A DNA stretch of 64,000 nt, taken from positions 18,050,001 through 18,114,000 of the forward strand of contig CM053152.1 of assembly GCA_028571685.1 (NCBI GenBank). Reading direction: 5' to 3'. The position numbers and the translations under genes were made by a program. Under the pieces are notes generated by a model. The model did no database searches. It was given only the letters and a program-made list of their open reading frames with translations, and was not told the origin of the DNA. Shown here in pieces: positions 48,656 to 60,973 of this stretch. Every line of letters begins with the position of its first letter. Positions within the stretch are counted from its first letter, which is position 1. Origin of the DNA: Heterohyrax brucei (Eukaryota; Chordata; Mammalia; Hyracoidea; Procaviidae).

Positions 48656-50148
48656 AAAATAATTCTTGATGGAATGAACACACGATACAAAAATTCACAT
48701 TTTCCTGAAAATTACAAGAGAACAAAACATAACCCCACACTTGCAACCTATGCTATACTACCTGTATCTTACTTCATAAAAATGATTTTACTAATATAGG
48801 ATGCAGTTGGTATAGGGCATTTTGAAAAATTTGGTCACCTATTCTTCTATTTTAGACTCTTTACCCTCCCTGACTTTCAATAAATGTGGGAGTGGGGGCT
48901 TCAAAGCCTTGGAATCAGGGAGAGCAAAACCCCTGTTTTTCCTGAACAGTGTTCCTAGTTACCCTGAGCAACTCCTATTCCAGCAAAAATCTGACTCTTC
49001 CCAGCCCTCCTCCCCTGAGCCCTAGAATTGCAAGGGAATCCAGATGCCCCACCTCTGAAGCGAAGCACCCTGGCAAGCCGGCTTGGCCTAGGGTTTCTAA
49101 CTTTAGCAGCGCTGCTGCAGATAGTGCCTGCCAGCTCAAAACTGAGCAAATGAACAATCAGACCTCTGGGCCTGCTCTGAACCATTGAGCGTTACCTTCT
49201 GATTCTGCTGCTGGGCACCCCATATGAGCAGTGATTAGGGGAAGACAATTTATGCTGCTTTCTTCCAGAAGGGTTACGCGGCAGTGCTCTTGCTCAGAGT
49301 TGCCAGTCACTTCAGATCCAGCCAGCCCCATGCCACTTCTCAGAATATCCTGAAATGGTTCCTCACATCTGTTTTCAGCCTACTACGAAACTCTCTAAAT
49401 TGGAATCCTTTCAATATCTTTTCCACTTCATGCATTTGTGTCATTACTTCGTTCTTAAGAAAAAAAAAAAAAAAAAGGAAAATGCTTTTCTGTTTCTGTC
49501 TGTCTGGATGAAGACATTTCAGCGTTCAAGGACTCTGGGGCCTGCAGTTGCCTCCTTTCCTAAAAGGCCAGAAAACAAGGATGTTGAAAATCCAGAGATG
49601 TTAAAATGATTGCTTCTGAGACGCCTGTTCAAGCTGGATATCCACAAGAACCAGATGCGTCGACAGCTCTCCTCTTGCACTAGGATGGCTTCTCCCGAAG
49701 CCCAGAGCTAATCGCACAGCTTCTAGGCCAGTGTGCCTCCCATGCATTTCTGGCAGTGTACAGCAACAGCCTCCAGCCCAGAAAAAGACACCTGTGATCT
49801 GCACCATCTAATTACCTCTGCACCTAGTACTGATTCAGCTGGGTCACAGCTTCCTGTTCATTACCCAGCTGAGGGCAGAGGGAGCCAATTGGGTCCCTGC
49901 CTCCATAGGGGTTACACTTGTTGGCTGTAAAATTCCAATTATAAAGCAATGCAGAAACCAGTACACTCCCAGGTTTCTTATTTCTTGAATAAAAACCTTT
50001 GAGATGGGCCATTTTTAACCAACACCTCACGACCCCCAATGAATATCACATTCAGGGGTTCCACGGAGGGGAGGAGGAGGTGTGCTACCCACCCACCCCG
50101 ACTGGCAGCACAGTACTGTTAATCCGTAGGTGATGTGGAAATCTTCAT

Positions 50149-50250
50149 GGCAGTGGCTCTCGAACTGTAGCAGGCATCAGCAGCATCTGGAGGGCTCCTT
50201 AAAGCAAAGGGATATGCCCCAGCCCTGGAATCCAATTGAGGTGAGACACA
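50149..50250 (+). mobile_element. MER5A-like fragment
   Basis: 'cagtggctctcgaactgtagcaggcatcagcagcatctggagggctccttaaagcaaagg' matches the first half of MER5A as I remember it. Confidence 0.7.
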
Positions 50251-50323
50251 TAACAGCGTTTGTTTGTTTTGTATTGTTTTTGAAGCTCCACACATGGTTC
50301 CAACATGCAGATGAGTTTGGGAA

Positions 50324-50810
50324 TGTTTTAGTCATCTAGGGCTGCTATAACAAAGATATCACAAGTGGATGTCTTTAAAAAGAGAATTTTTATTTTGTCA
50401 CATTCCAGTATGCTAAAAGTCCACATTCATGGAATCAGATCCAGAGGAAGGCTTTTCTCTGTTGGCTCTGGAGGAAGGTGGTTGTTGTCAGTCTTCCCCT
50501 GGACAGAAGCTTCTGAGGCACAGAGACCCCAGTCCTTTCCCAAGGAGATGCTCAGCTCCCTGCACTGCTTCTTGCTAATATAAGGTCCTCGGATCTCCCT
50601 GTTAGCTTCTTTCTTTATATCGCAAGAGACTGCCTCAAGGCACAAAACAGTCTTACAGAGTCCTGTGCCACCAACACAAATGTCACACATCCTCCCTCAT
50701 TAAATCACTGGGGCAGGGTTTACAGCATAAAGAAATACCACACAATACCAGGAATCATGGCCCAGCCAAAGCCCTACAAATTTTTAGGGAACACAATTCA
50801 GTCTATGACA
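50324..50810 (-). mobile_element. MaLR-like solo LTR with 5-bp target duplication
   Basis: A 487-bp antisense LTR from TGTTTTAGTCATCTAGGG to CAGTCTATGACA, flanked by gggaa on both sides (50319-50323 and 50811-50815). Same family plan as 18857-19351. Confidence 0.92.
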
Positions 50811-50872
50811 GGGAACCAAACATTAAGTGAAATAATGCAATTAAACACTTGGTTCAGGGCCCAGATTATCTT

Positions 50873-52490
50873 TTTCTTTTTCTTTTTTAAGTATTTTATT
50901 TATTGTGATTGAAAGTGTACAATCCAGTATAAATTCGCATGCCCACCTGTGTGCAGCTTCTACTGTTCTCCTTGCCCAGTGACAGCACACTCCTCCTTTC
51001 TGTTCTATACATGTCATATACTCTTAACAATCTCCTGTCCCCTTTTCTCCACCCTCTCCACTCCGCTCTAGTAAGACGCCAGGAGTATGACGTCCTATAG
51101 ATGCATAGAACCACAAAGCACACACACGATATGGTCACACTGTGTCACCGAGTCCAATCAACTCCTGTTGGAGGACTTGACCTCAGTAATGATTCATGAA
51201 CAGGGGCAGCCTCAGGTCTGGGCCCATGCTCCCAGGGGAACCCCCAGGCCTACAGACCATCAATTGTGGTCTTTTAGCGGAGTTCTCAGTGTGCACCCCT
51301 TTTCATCCTCATATTGCCACTGAGGCTCAACTTTGTGAGCCCCATCATGGCTGTTACTGGTGGTGGCCAGGCACCATCTGGTTCTTCTGGTCACATGTTG
51401 ATACAGACACCTATTCATGTTGGTCTTTCTGTTTTCTGGGTTCTCTTTCCCCCATGTCATTTTGGTCCTTGGTGATCATCTGTTCTTGCTGAATTTGGAC
51501 GATTTGGTGTCCCTCAGATGGCAGCTTGCTAGCTTTTAAGACTTCAGATGCTACTTACCAACATGAGGTGCAGAAGACTCTCTTAGCAATAGGCTAGGTA
51601 TGCCAGTTGGCCTTGATATCCCCTGAAAGCATGGTCCCCAGGCCCCTACTCCTGCTACTCTGTCCTTGCAATACTGGGATAAGATTGCAAGAGTTTTCAG
51701 GTTATGTTGAAGCCCAGTTAAATTGACCTTTTTTCTAAAGTGTGTTGTCACTGATTTCACCCAACCAAATTTCTATCAACTATCTAATCTATAACCATTC
51801 CTCTCCCTCCCTCCCTCCCCTCCCTTGGAGCCATCAAAGAGTCTTTTCTTCTATGCATGAGTCTGTTTTTAAGTCCTTATAGTAGGGGTCTCATACAATA
51901 TTTGTCCTTATGCTGTTAATTTCACTCAACATAATGTCTTCCAATTGAACTCAAGTTATGTTTCCTAAAATTGTCATTGTTCTTTATCATTGCATAGTGT
52001 TCCATTTAGTACATATATCATAGTTTATTTATCCATTCATCTGTTGTTGGGTATCTGGGTTGATTCTATCTTTTTGCTATTGTGGACTGTGCCGCCATAA
52101 ACATTTGTGTGCATGTATCTGCTTGTGTGACTGCCCTTGAATCTGTAGGATATATTCCAAGCAGTAGGATTACTGGGTCAAACGGTATATCTGTTTCCAG
52201 CTTTTTAAGGAAGCACCAGATTGCTTTCCAAAGAGGTTGTACCATTTTGCAATCCATCAGCAGTGTAGAAGAGTTCTGATCTCTCCACAGCCTTTCCAGT
52301 ATTTGTTGTTTTGTGATTTTGGGGTCATGGTCAACCTTGCTGGGGTAAGATGATTTCTCATCATAGTTTTGATTTGAATTTCTTTAATAGCTAATGATTG
52401 TGAGCATTTCCACGTGTATCTTTTGGCTGTCTGGATATCTTCTTTAGAGAAGTTGTCTACCTCTCTCCTTTGCCCATTGCTTAATTGGAT
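50873..52490 (-). mobile_element. 5'-truncated L1 with 12-bp target duplications
   Basis: A T-rich start (poly-A on the minus strand), then the 3' UTR and the end of ORF2. Minus-strand 52066-52257 reads MDCKMVQPLWKAIW, then DIPFDPVILLLGIYP, as in the full-length copy at 27.5 kb. Flanks are ccagattatctt at 50861-50872 and 52491-52502. The original site ATCTT/AA fits the L1 endonuclease preference. Length 1.6 kb. Confidence 0.94.
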
Positions 52491-52814
52491 CCAGATTATC
52501 TTAACTGCTCCAAAAAACAGAAATTTGTGTTCTTAAGTCATAATTTGTGATTGTCACTATTGATAATAAGAGGGCAAGGAGTAAACTGAGGGCCTGGGGA
52601 GACAGAGGGCCAGACTGAGCACTGACAGGTGAGGGGTTTATGATGGCAGAGGAAACTCTGGGGTTTCCCTCTTACAAATCTTCTTCCAGTTACTGTGGAG
52701 GCTTGAGAGAGAGGATGGCATGTCCATCCACCATCTTCATGGTCTGATTAGCCTCCCCAGGAAATTAGGAAATAGTGACCGTGTTTGAGCAGAGAGGAAG
52801 CAAAACAAGTAGAG

Positions 52815-53035
52815 TGTGGTCATGTAGTGCTGCTATAACAAAAATACCAGAAATGGATGGTATTAACAAAGATAAATTCACTTTATCACAGAAAAGTAGG
52901 CTAAATGCCCAAATTCAGGTGTCACCTCCAAGAGAAGGCTTTCTCTTTTGGTTCTGGAGGAAGGTTCTTGCCATCAGTGTTCCCTGGATAGGAGGATTCT
53001 AAGGCTCAGGGACCCTGATTCCAAAGGCTGCATTC
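52815..53035 (-). mobile_element. MaLR-like LTR fragment
   Basis: 'tgtggtcatgtagtgctgctataacaaaaataccagaaatggatgg...ttaacaaagataaattcac' and 'ggttctggaggaaggttcttgccatcagtgttccctgg' match one half of the antisense LTR; the other half is absent. Confidence 0.78.
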
Positions 53036-53639
53036 TGCAATGAAGACTATTTCAAAACTGGCACTAAATCCACAACGTTTAGAGGTTTGATTAATTTGGG
53101 TTTAGGAAAAATCATTTCATATGGTGAGCAAATCCTCTCATGCCTTTAGGCTGTGGTGCAAAATGCCCCCCTCTCCCCAAGCTTCTGGTTTGCTATCTTG
53201 TTTTCTAATTGCATCTGTACATTGATGTCATTACATAATGAGCATACAATAGCTCAGTAGGCACAGAGGATATCCACAACATTCATCTTCATCAACTGTA
53301 AAGAAACATGTGTCTTGATACCTCCTGTAGAATTTTAAGCATCACCTTACAAACCAAATGAGAAATCTTTCCAATTCCAGTCAGTTTCTCATACAAAAAC
53401 ATATACACACTTTGCCATGTGATCCTAGGTACTCTCCCAACACTGTGACAGTTAACTCCCCACTCCTCGTATTTCCCATGTCCATTTAACCAGATCCTGC
53501 TCCAGTCTGTTGTTTCTTCTCACCTCCACATAGGAGCTGTCCAGTTAAGTGTCTTGTATCTACCCCAGCAGAGAAGCATACTCTTCACTAGTATCATTTT
53601 ATGTCTTATATACCAGTTCAAACTTTGCCTGAGGCATCA

Positions 53640-54135
53640 GCTTCCAGAATGATTTCAGTTTTGGGCTAACAGAGTATGTGAGGGGGTCACGTCTTCTGGG
53701 GACCCTCCAGTCTGTTAGCCTATCAAGTCTGGTCATTTTAGTACAGTTCAGGATCTATATCCCACATTTCTCCCACTCCATCAGAGACTCTTTGTTGAGT
53801 TACTCGAAAGGGCAGTCTTTGGTGGCGTCTGGGCACCATCTAGTTCTTCTAGTCTCATGTTGATGTAGTCTGTGGTGTATGAGGCCTTTTCTGTCTTTTG
53901 GGGTCACACATTCCTTGTGTCTTTGATGCTCTTCTTTCTCATTTGCTCCAGGTGGGTTAAGATCAATTAATGCTTCTTAGACGGTCACTTTCTAGCTTTT
54001 AAAACACCAGACACTATTCACCAAAGTGAGACTCAGAACATTTTCTTACAAAAACTTTGTTACGCCAACTGACCTAGATGTACCCTGAAACCCTGACCCT
54101 GGTGCTCTGTCCCTCAAAATATTTGGTTTTATGTA
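53640..54135 (-). mobile_element. L1 3' UTR fragment, older type
   Basis: Antisense counterpart of 38768-39110: 'cagagactctttgttg', 'ggcaccatctagttcttctagtctcatgttgatgtagtc', 'cttctcatttgctccaggtgggtt..atgcttcttagacgg..ctagcttttaa'. Confidence 0.72.
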
Positions 54136-54479
54136 GAATACTTTAAGAAATAGTTTTATCAAGACTGTTTGCTCTCCCTTTATTCAGTGGATTGGGCTTT
54201 AACTTTTAGCTTTTCCTCAAATTTAAGGCATCCTGCCAAAGGAGGGGCATTTGCCACAGAGAAGAGAATAAGACAAGTACAGAAGATACTTCAAATGTTA
54301 CTCTGAAATAAGAGTTTCAAATAAGACAACACTGTTAGAATATACATAGTTATTCAGAGGTACACCAGAGGGGACATTCTTAGAGTGACAGCTGATATAT
54401 CTGCTGAGGAAATAAAAATTCTGTGTTTTACCTCATTGGCAGTCTTTACACGTATCAGGTACAAAAAAGAACAATGCTA

Positions 54480-54800
54480 TGCAAGATTTCATGGTTTATG
54501 AAGTTTTACATCTAATGACCTTGTACAAGTTCCAGAACCTTTCTGGACCCTCAGTTTCCTTATTTGTAGTGGAGGACGCTAAACCATAAGTCTGTTAAAA
54601 TTATTCTAAGTCTTAAAATCATCTAGTTACATAAATCCTCTCTATAGTTTTGTGAGATAAATATTATTGCTGCTATTTTACAAATAAATGACATGAGGCT
54701 AGAAAGATTAAGAGACAAAAGGTTTAAGAGATCATGATCCTGGCTGCACTGTGGCCCAACATATGTCTGAGCTCAGAGCTTTGGTGTCCAGGCTGTCCTG
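54480..54800. mobile_element. Two MIR-like remnants, opposed
   Basis: 'gaccttgtacaagttccagaacctttctggaccctcagtttccttatttgta' (plus) and 'ctattttacaaataaatgacatgaggctagaaagattaagagac...' (minus) both carry the MIR core layout. Confidence 0.6.
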
Positions 54801-54974
54801 TCAGTCATTCAGACGGCCTGATCCTCTAAGGAGCAGCACACAGGACAGGCACAGCTGGGGACAGAGAGGAGTGAGATCATTCTAGCACCACTCACAAAGT
54901 TTACAATTTCATGGATAGACAGACACATAAAGATAAAACCTGATTTAAGGCAGAATGAGAGGACAACTTAGTAC

Positions 54975-55100
54975 CATGAGTACATTCTTTGGAACCACAT
55001 TATCTGGGTTCAAAACCTGTCCCCATTTATTAGCTGCATGACCATGGGAAAATTATCTGACCTCCCTGTGTCTCCATTTTCCCCTCTGCATCTGCTATTG
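54975..55100 (+). mobile_element. MIR-like remnant
   Basis: 'tttggaaccacattatctgggttcaaaacctgtccccatttattagctgcatgaccatgggaaaattatctgacctcc' follows the MIR consensus order. A 40-bp antisense AfroSINE scrap follows at about 55108-55148. Confidence 0.7.
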
Positions 55101-55149
55101 GAAATCAGAAACCCATTGTGATCAAGTTGATTCCAACTCATAATTCCAG

Positions 55150-56080
55150 AGGAGAAAATAAAGTTTTCACAAAGGAGACTACTTTGGAAATGAGACCAGA
55201 ATGATGGCATGGTGCTTTCATGGGTAGCTGAGAAGAAAGAGGGCATTCTAGAAGGTGGAAGTTGACAGACAGTTCTGGCAGCAGCAACATGGCATCTCCA
55301 GGGAGTCAGAGTCCCTGTCGGGTGGAGGCCTGGAAGAACAGGATCCTTACAACAGCAGTGGGAAACAGGCTCCTTTTCATTCTCTCTAGCTGCTCTTGAT
55401 ACTGTCCTGGCTGAATCTTTGTGGTGCTTTACTTTAATGTAACAGCAATGACATTGGGATAGAGAGTGTGTATGGGAGAAAACGGAACAATGGAAGAAAC
55501 ACATTTCTACAAAATCGGCATTTTAAGGGCACACAGTCCCTTAGTGCCAGGGTGTGTCATCCCTAGAGCCACAGTGCCATGCCAGGTGGGCTCCGAGCCA
55601 GAATGTGCACTTAGCACAGAAGGCGTGTAGGAGTGTGCTGGGCACGGGGGTCAGGAGTCGGTAGATGGCAAAGGCCATACATATGCATCATGGCATCTTC
55701 CTCACCAGCTGCTATGTACAGGGTAGTTTGCTTGAATCACCCCCATCCCCTGCAGAAGCAAGCAGCTTCAGGGCTGAGGTGATCACCATCACTGAGGCAC
55801 CTCAGAGGCAGAGCTGCCAGCTGGTTCCTGGAGTTTCAGAACTTAGGCTGGGTCTCCCAGGTTGCTGGGATGTGACTTCTGTGGCTCACTAATAGACCTG
55901 GAAATGTTCTGGAGACACACACACTGACATTCTTCCAGGGAAGGTATAACATTTTACGGTTTAAGCATCAGTGATAAATAAGGTTCTTATAATATCTTTT
56001 AATAATGAACATTTAATGATGAAATTGTAGGTGTGATGGAAAGAGGATGGGCTGGTGTGAAGACGGTTTGAGGTTAATTC
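55150..56080. other. Intronic stretch, nothing recognised
   Basis: A long minus-strand frame (55010-55504, 164 codons) starts here but shows no family resemblance and includes MIR sequence. Otherwise featureless to me. Confidence 0.5.
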
Positions 56081-56244
56081 TAGTCCATTACAATCCAGTC
56101 AGGTAAGCTTGTGCAATTCACAGACCTCTTTTGGTCCTCAGTTTCCTTCTTTGCCGGAGAAAATACTAGACCATATGGTTGTTAAAATTATTCCAAGTCC
56201 TAAAATGATCCTACTACATGATTCTCAGATGTGGTTTTTTTAGA

Positions 56245-56415
56245 AGACATCTAGCACAGTTGTTAGGAGTGTGAGTTCAGGAGTTCAAACCCAGGGTCTA
56301 AGACTTACTAGCTGGATACACTTTGACCCATTACTTAACCTCTTTGAGTTTTAGTTTATCGCTGGACAGTGGGGATAACAATAACGTCCATTTCACAGAG
56401 TCACTGTGAGAATCT
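56245..56415 (+). mobile_element. MIR
   Basis: 'ttgttaggagtgtgagttcaggagttcaaacccagggtctaagacttactagctgg...cccattacttaacctctttgagttttag..ggggataacaataacgtcc' matches MIR along its length. Confidence 0.82.
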
Positions 56416-56530
56416 AAAGACCACTGTGTCCTCATCTCTATTATTAATATAGGAACCATCTGCAATAGCTCTAGACACTCCATTAGTTGTAACACTGCAT
56501 GTATTATGGTTTGTGCAGGGATTGCTGTTT

Positions 56531-56945
56531 TTGTTAGTTGCTTGTCAAGTTGACCATGACTCAGGGTGACCTTATGGTAACTGAGTGAAACACTACCTAG
56601 TGTTATGCCATCTTTACAATCATTGGTATGCTTGAGTCAGTCCACTGTTATGACTATTGTGCCAGTTCATCTCCTTTGAAGGTTTTTCTCACCATCACTG
56701 GCCCTCAACTCTACCAAAACAATGTCCTTCTCCAGTGACTGGTCCCTCCTGACGACACATCCAAAGTAAGCAAGTTGAAGTCTTAGGCAGTGTTCTGTGA
56801 TCCATAGTTTTCTTTGGCTAAATCTCTAGGCCTTGCTTCCTAGTCTGTCTTATTCTGGAAGCGCTGCAGAAACCTGTCTTCCTTGGGTGACCCTGGTAGC
56901 ATCACAGCAACACACAAGTCACAACAGTAGGACAAACTGACAGAT
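56531..56945 (-). mobile_element. RTE copy with large internal deletion
   Basis: Antisense RTE 3' end (56531 to about 56786: 'ttgttagttgcttgtcaagttgaccatgac...ccagtgactggtccctcctgacgacacatccaaag') joined directly to RTE 5' end (about 56787 on: 'gtgttctgtg...agtctgtcttattctggaagcgctgcagaaacctg...acaaactgacagata'). Some 2.7 kb of the roughly 3.1-kb element is missing. Confidence 0.8.
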
Positions 56946-57004
56946 AGGTGGTGGAAGGATGTGCTAAAAAGGCATTGCTACAAAGAGTAAAATACTTGGG
57001 AGAA

Positions 57005-57222
57005 CATAAACCCCCAACCAAACCCACTTGTGCCATCAAGTTGATTCTGACACCTAGCCAACTTAGGACAGACTAGAACTGCCCTGTAGGGTTTCCAAGG
57101 CTGTTATCTTTATGGAAGCAGATTGCCACATCTTTCTCTCATGGAGTGGCTGGTGAGTTTGACCCTCAGACCTTTTGGTCATCAGCTGAGCACTTAATCA
57201 ATGCTCTACCAGGGTTCCTTGT
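57005..57222 (-). mobile_element. AfroSINE, long form
   Basis: Antisense: 'aaacccacttgtgccatcaagttgattctgacacctagccaacttaggacagactagaactgccctgtaggg' to 'ccttttggtcatcagctgagcacttaatcaatgctctaccagggttcctt', with the extra 'gctgttatctttatggaagcagattgccacatctttctc' part of the longer subfamily. Confidence 0.9.
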
Positions 57223-58628
57223 TGGAAGAATTAGTGACCTGCTTAATTTTTGACATATACATATTCCTAAGTACGTGAAATTTGTGATTCAACTAGCTGA
57301 ATGGCTCAAAACTGCTATAAATGCCCCATGATTTGGTTTTTCTCTATCCCACAACATCAGAAAAGAATCTGTCTTAGGTGAGAACAAGTGTCTACTATCT
57401 TTTTCTAGAAGAATTCTCTGTCCATCTAGAAGTGTAAGTGATAAGGGTTTTATTTCTGTTTCCAAGGAGACATCTAAATCTAAAAAAATGTAAATATAAA
57501 CAATGTTGCATTCTGAAATAGCTATTTGCCTCTTCTTTTTCATATTCCCTTCTGCAGGCACTTCATGCCACTGGTTTCCTTCAGTTTTTCTCATTTTAGA
57601 CTGTGCTGCTTTCTAGTAACTCCAGCCAACAACCCAGTGAAATCCATAAGTAGTCAATTTGTCACCATTTCCAGTACTTACTATTTGCTCTGCAACTATC
57701 CACCTTTGCAACCATATGGCATCTCCACAGTTTTCAAAGAAAGTTACTCACATGCATGCTTCTTAATCCTTAGGAATAAGGAAGCATTTACCAGGGACCT
57801 TCTTGCCAAGTATGAGGGAGCTCGTTTTATTGGATTTTACATCACAGAAGTATCCATACCTATTCTCCCTTCTTATTGCTAAAAATCTGGTCCCAGAGAA
57901 ACGTGGTGGTTGCTTAAACCATAAGCTACTGTCCTATTCTGGTCTTAAACCTATGGCAGACATTTTCAGAGAAGTAGCTTTGAAGCAGTGAATGCCAGTT
58001 ATCTGCTAATTCTGCTGAATTAGATTATTCCTTATTTATTTCCTTAATAATGGAATTAAAGTAGAAGTACTGATGTCATTCCACCTTGTTAATTGAAGGA
58101 AGCTGTATAAGGGCTATAAAACCTTTCACCAGATTATTTTGTCTCTTTGGCCCTATTCTCCTGGGAGACTCCCAGCATTTACCTACAGAGGCACTTAGCC
58201 AGTCTTCAGTGAACGGCAAAGCAAGAGCACAGAAGAAGTTACTGGATTTGGAAAGTAGAGAAAAGGAAAAAAGAATTCTGCTATCAGGAAAGAACATCGT
58301 GTACTGCTTTCTAACAAGTTATCCAAGTACAGAATATACCATGCAGTGTGCAAAGCAGGAAAAACCTGACTTTCAAGTGCTCATGTGAGCAGAACAAATG
58401 AGGAGGAAGAGTATCATAGCTTTGAAACATCTCGAATCACATCCACTTACACTGCCAGGAAACTATAGATGCTTACAGCCTGTTGGTATGGCTGTTGATT
58501 TGGAGTGTGCTGGAAAAAATCTATACCAAGGTCCACCAGTCTATCTGTCACATATTGCAGACCATCTGCAGTACTTTATGGACACTAAGGCAGGTAATGT
58601 CCTACAGGCACCCCAAAGGAAATGGCAA
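57223..58628. other. Intronic stretch, nothing recognised
   Basis: No repeat, exon or RNA gene seen. Frames at 57526-57882 and 58086-58388 look like chance. Confidence 0.5.
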
Positions 58629-59257
58629 TGGCAAGGTTAGTTAGGGAACCTGGTCGCCATCACCCGGCTAGGGAGCTGTAATCACAGATAAGATAATTTC
58701 TCCCTGACAGCTGGAAATGACAAGATGAGCCAGGGAATCTGGTCACCACAGCATAAGGCTTGGGAAGGGTAATCACAGATAAGATGAGTCCTTCCTGATA
58801 GTTGCAATAAGGACACAACAATTATCCTGGCTATCTGGGATGTGACCACATGTACCAGAAAGACAACCTAGAAGTGACCTAGCCCTTATTTCCATCCAAT
58901 CTCCACATCATTATCACATTCTCTGGTAGGGGACTCATCATGCAGTTGCTGACACATAGCCCAGAACGTAGGACCAAAGTCCAAGTGACTAACTCCCCTC
59001 CCATCTATGACCACCACCACCTGCTTTTTGCCAGTAAAAGGGACCCCAAAGTCTGTACAGTGTCTCCGCTTACAGAGACCGACCTGCTCCCTCTTTGGAA
59101 TGTACTTCCATTTAATAAAACTTTGCTGTCAAGAAGGTTGCTTGCCTTGAGGAGGGTGAGACTGGCTTGCCACCCTTTGGGAGACCAGACTTGCTAGCCA
59201 GATCTCTGGAACCTGAACCAGGTCACTCAGGGTGTAATCTGTTACTGGATCTCAACA
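58629..59257 (+). mobile_element. ERV solo LTR related to the provirus LTRs
   Basis: Shares the start 'aaggttagttagggaacctgg' with 4251 onward. It also shares late parts: 'gaccgacctgctccctctttggaatgtactt', 'taataaaactttgctgtc', 'gccaccctttgggagaccagacttgctag', 'gatctctggaacctgaaccaggtcactcagggtgtaatc', and the end 'tctcaaca'. The middle differs and has a repeated 'cacagataagat' unit (near 58684 and 58768), so it is a sister family, not a copy. No internal region. Confidence 0.82.
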
Positions 59258-60700
59258 CCAGGAGAAGTTAGAGGAGATGAAGATACAGTGACAAAACAAG
59301 ACATTCAAACCTGGAGCAGAAAAACAAGAACGTAGAGGAGGCAAATAAAAAACAAAACCGAGGCTTTCCCAGGGCCAGTCAATTGTGGTGAAGCAGCCAG
59401 AATGCCTGGCTGAAGGCAAGTGATGTGGCTTGACAGTGGTGAACAGGACAAGCAGGCACAGAGGCACTTGCTGAGCTTGGCCAGGGAATGGCCAGCTAAA
59501 GAGCTCATGTGCACCTGGCTCACAGGTATCTGGAAAGAAAGAGAAATGGTGCTGGGAAGCACTTGTTACTTGGACCTACAAATGTGCTTTGATCTGGCAC
59601 TATCCTGCCACTGTGGCCATACTGGAGATGGCTGCTACTAAGGTGTTGAATCTTACAGCACATACATAATTGTCTCCAAAGTCTAATATATAATTCATCA
59701 GTATTTGAATAAAAATGATTGCTTTTTATAATGGAGGCATAATGTACTAGGTTAGAGTGAAAAGAGCTTAGCACAAAAGGGTTAATCAGGAAAGCTAAGT
59801 GTAGATGCATTTCCATCATAACAAATATTGCTGCAGGGAACTTAATTCACATCTGTAATGAACACATTAATGTATCATAGGACTTGAAAACATCTTTTTC
59901 CAGTGTGCAAGACATCAAGGAAAAGACAGAAATACATGGAAATTTCCTTGGTATTCATTAGTTATTTTATACTAGTTTATATGTTCCTCTGTAATTTATT
60001 CTTCCACCTCTACAAAAATATTTACTGAATATTTTCTATGTGTCCAGCCTTTGGGGATTCACAGATAAAACAATTTGGCTTTTGTCTGCAGTAGGAATGA
60101 CAGAATGATAGCTGATGGTTTTTGCTCCCTTAGTCTAGACAGTACCTCTATAATTGTATTGTGAATGCCTAAAGGGCAGGGATCCTGTCTGTCTTCTATT
60201 TTCTGATCTTCACCTAAAGTACAATGAGAGATCACCTAATACCTACATGTTAACTGGCTGCACGCCTATCACGGAGAAGACCCAACATGCAGATAAACAA
60301 AGATGGGAGGGGTTAAGGCTTCTAAGAGCAACAGCAGCACCAAAAGGCCCTGCGTGCAAAGAAACAGGATGTGTGAACAAAAAAGATAGAGGCTGATTCT
60401 GTCTTTCTGATACATAATTCATTAATTCATTGTGACAACTCACAAAGAATTCAGAAATATAGAAACTAGGACCAATACTTAGGGTAAACATCAATTTGTT
60501 GTTCCCAATAAGGCAAAGAATGTTTGTGAAACTTAGGGAAGGATGTGTGAGCAGGGGAATCGGGGTACATGTGTGTGTAACAGATATACATTTGGGAAGG
60601 ACTTTCTATCAGGTGTGGGAATATGGATGTTGTGAGGGAGATAGTCTGGTTACTCACGTAAGCAAATGGGAAGGAGGGAAATGGTTAGCATTAAAATTAT
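59258..60700. other. Intronic stretch, nothing recognised
   Basis: No repeat family or exon recognised between the ERV solo LTR and the AT-rich microsatellite. Confidence 0.5.
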
Positions 60701-60960
60701 ATATATATGTGGCACATATATGTGTGTTTATATACACATGCATATGTATATACATAAACCTGCTGCCGCTGAGTAGATTCCAACTCTTAGCAAGCCATAG
60801 AGTTTCCAAGTCTATAAAGCTCTACAGAAGTGGAATGCTACATCTTCTCCTGGTGCTTTCAAACTTCTGTAGAGTGCTTTAACTATTGCACTACACTTTG
60901 TGTGTACATATATTTTTGCACATATATATGTGTATGTGTACTATATGTCTAGCTATATTA
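60700..60960. repeat. TA/TG microsatellite split by an AfroSINE
   Basis: (ta)n, (tg)n and 'catatatgtg' runs occupy 60700-60756 and 60898-60960. Between them, 60757-60897 is an antisense AfroSINE ('cctgctgccgctgagtagattccaactcttagcaagcc' to 'agtgctttaactattgcactacac'). Confidence 0.8.
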
Positions 60961-60973
60961 ACGATATATTGCA

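Noticed and set aside
55010..55504. 164-codon open frame on the minus strand
   Set aside because: No known domain, low-complexity His/Ser/Cys-rich composition, overlaps a MIR and a SINE scrap, no splice sites fitting PTPRM.
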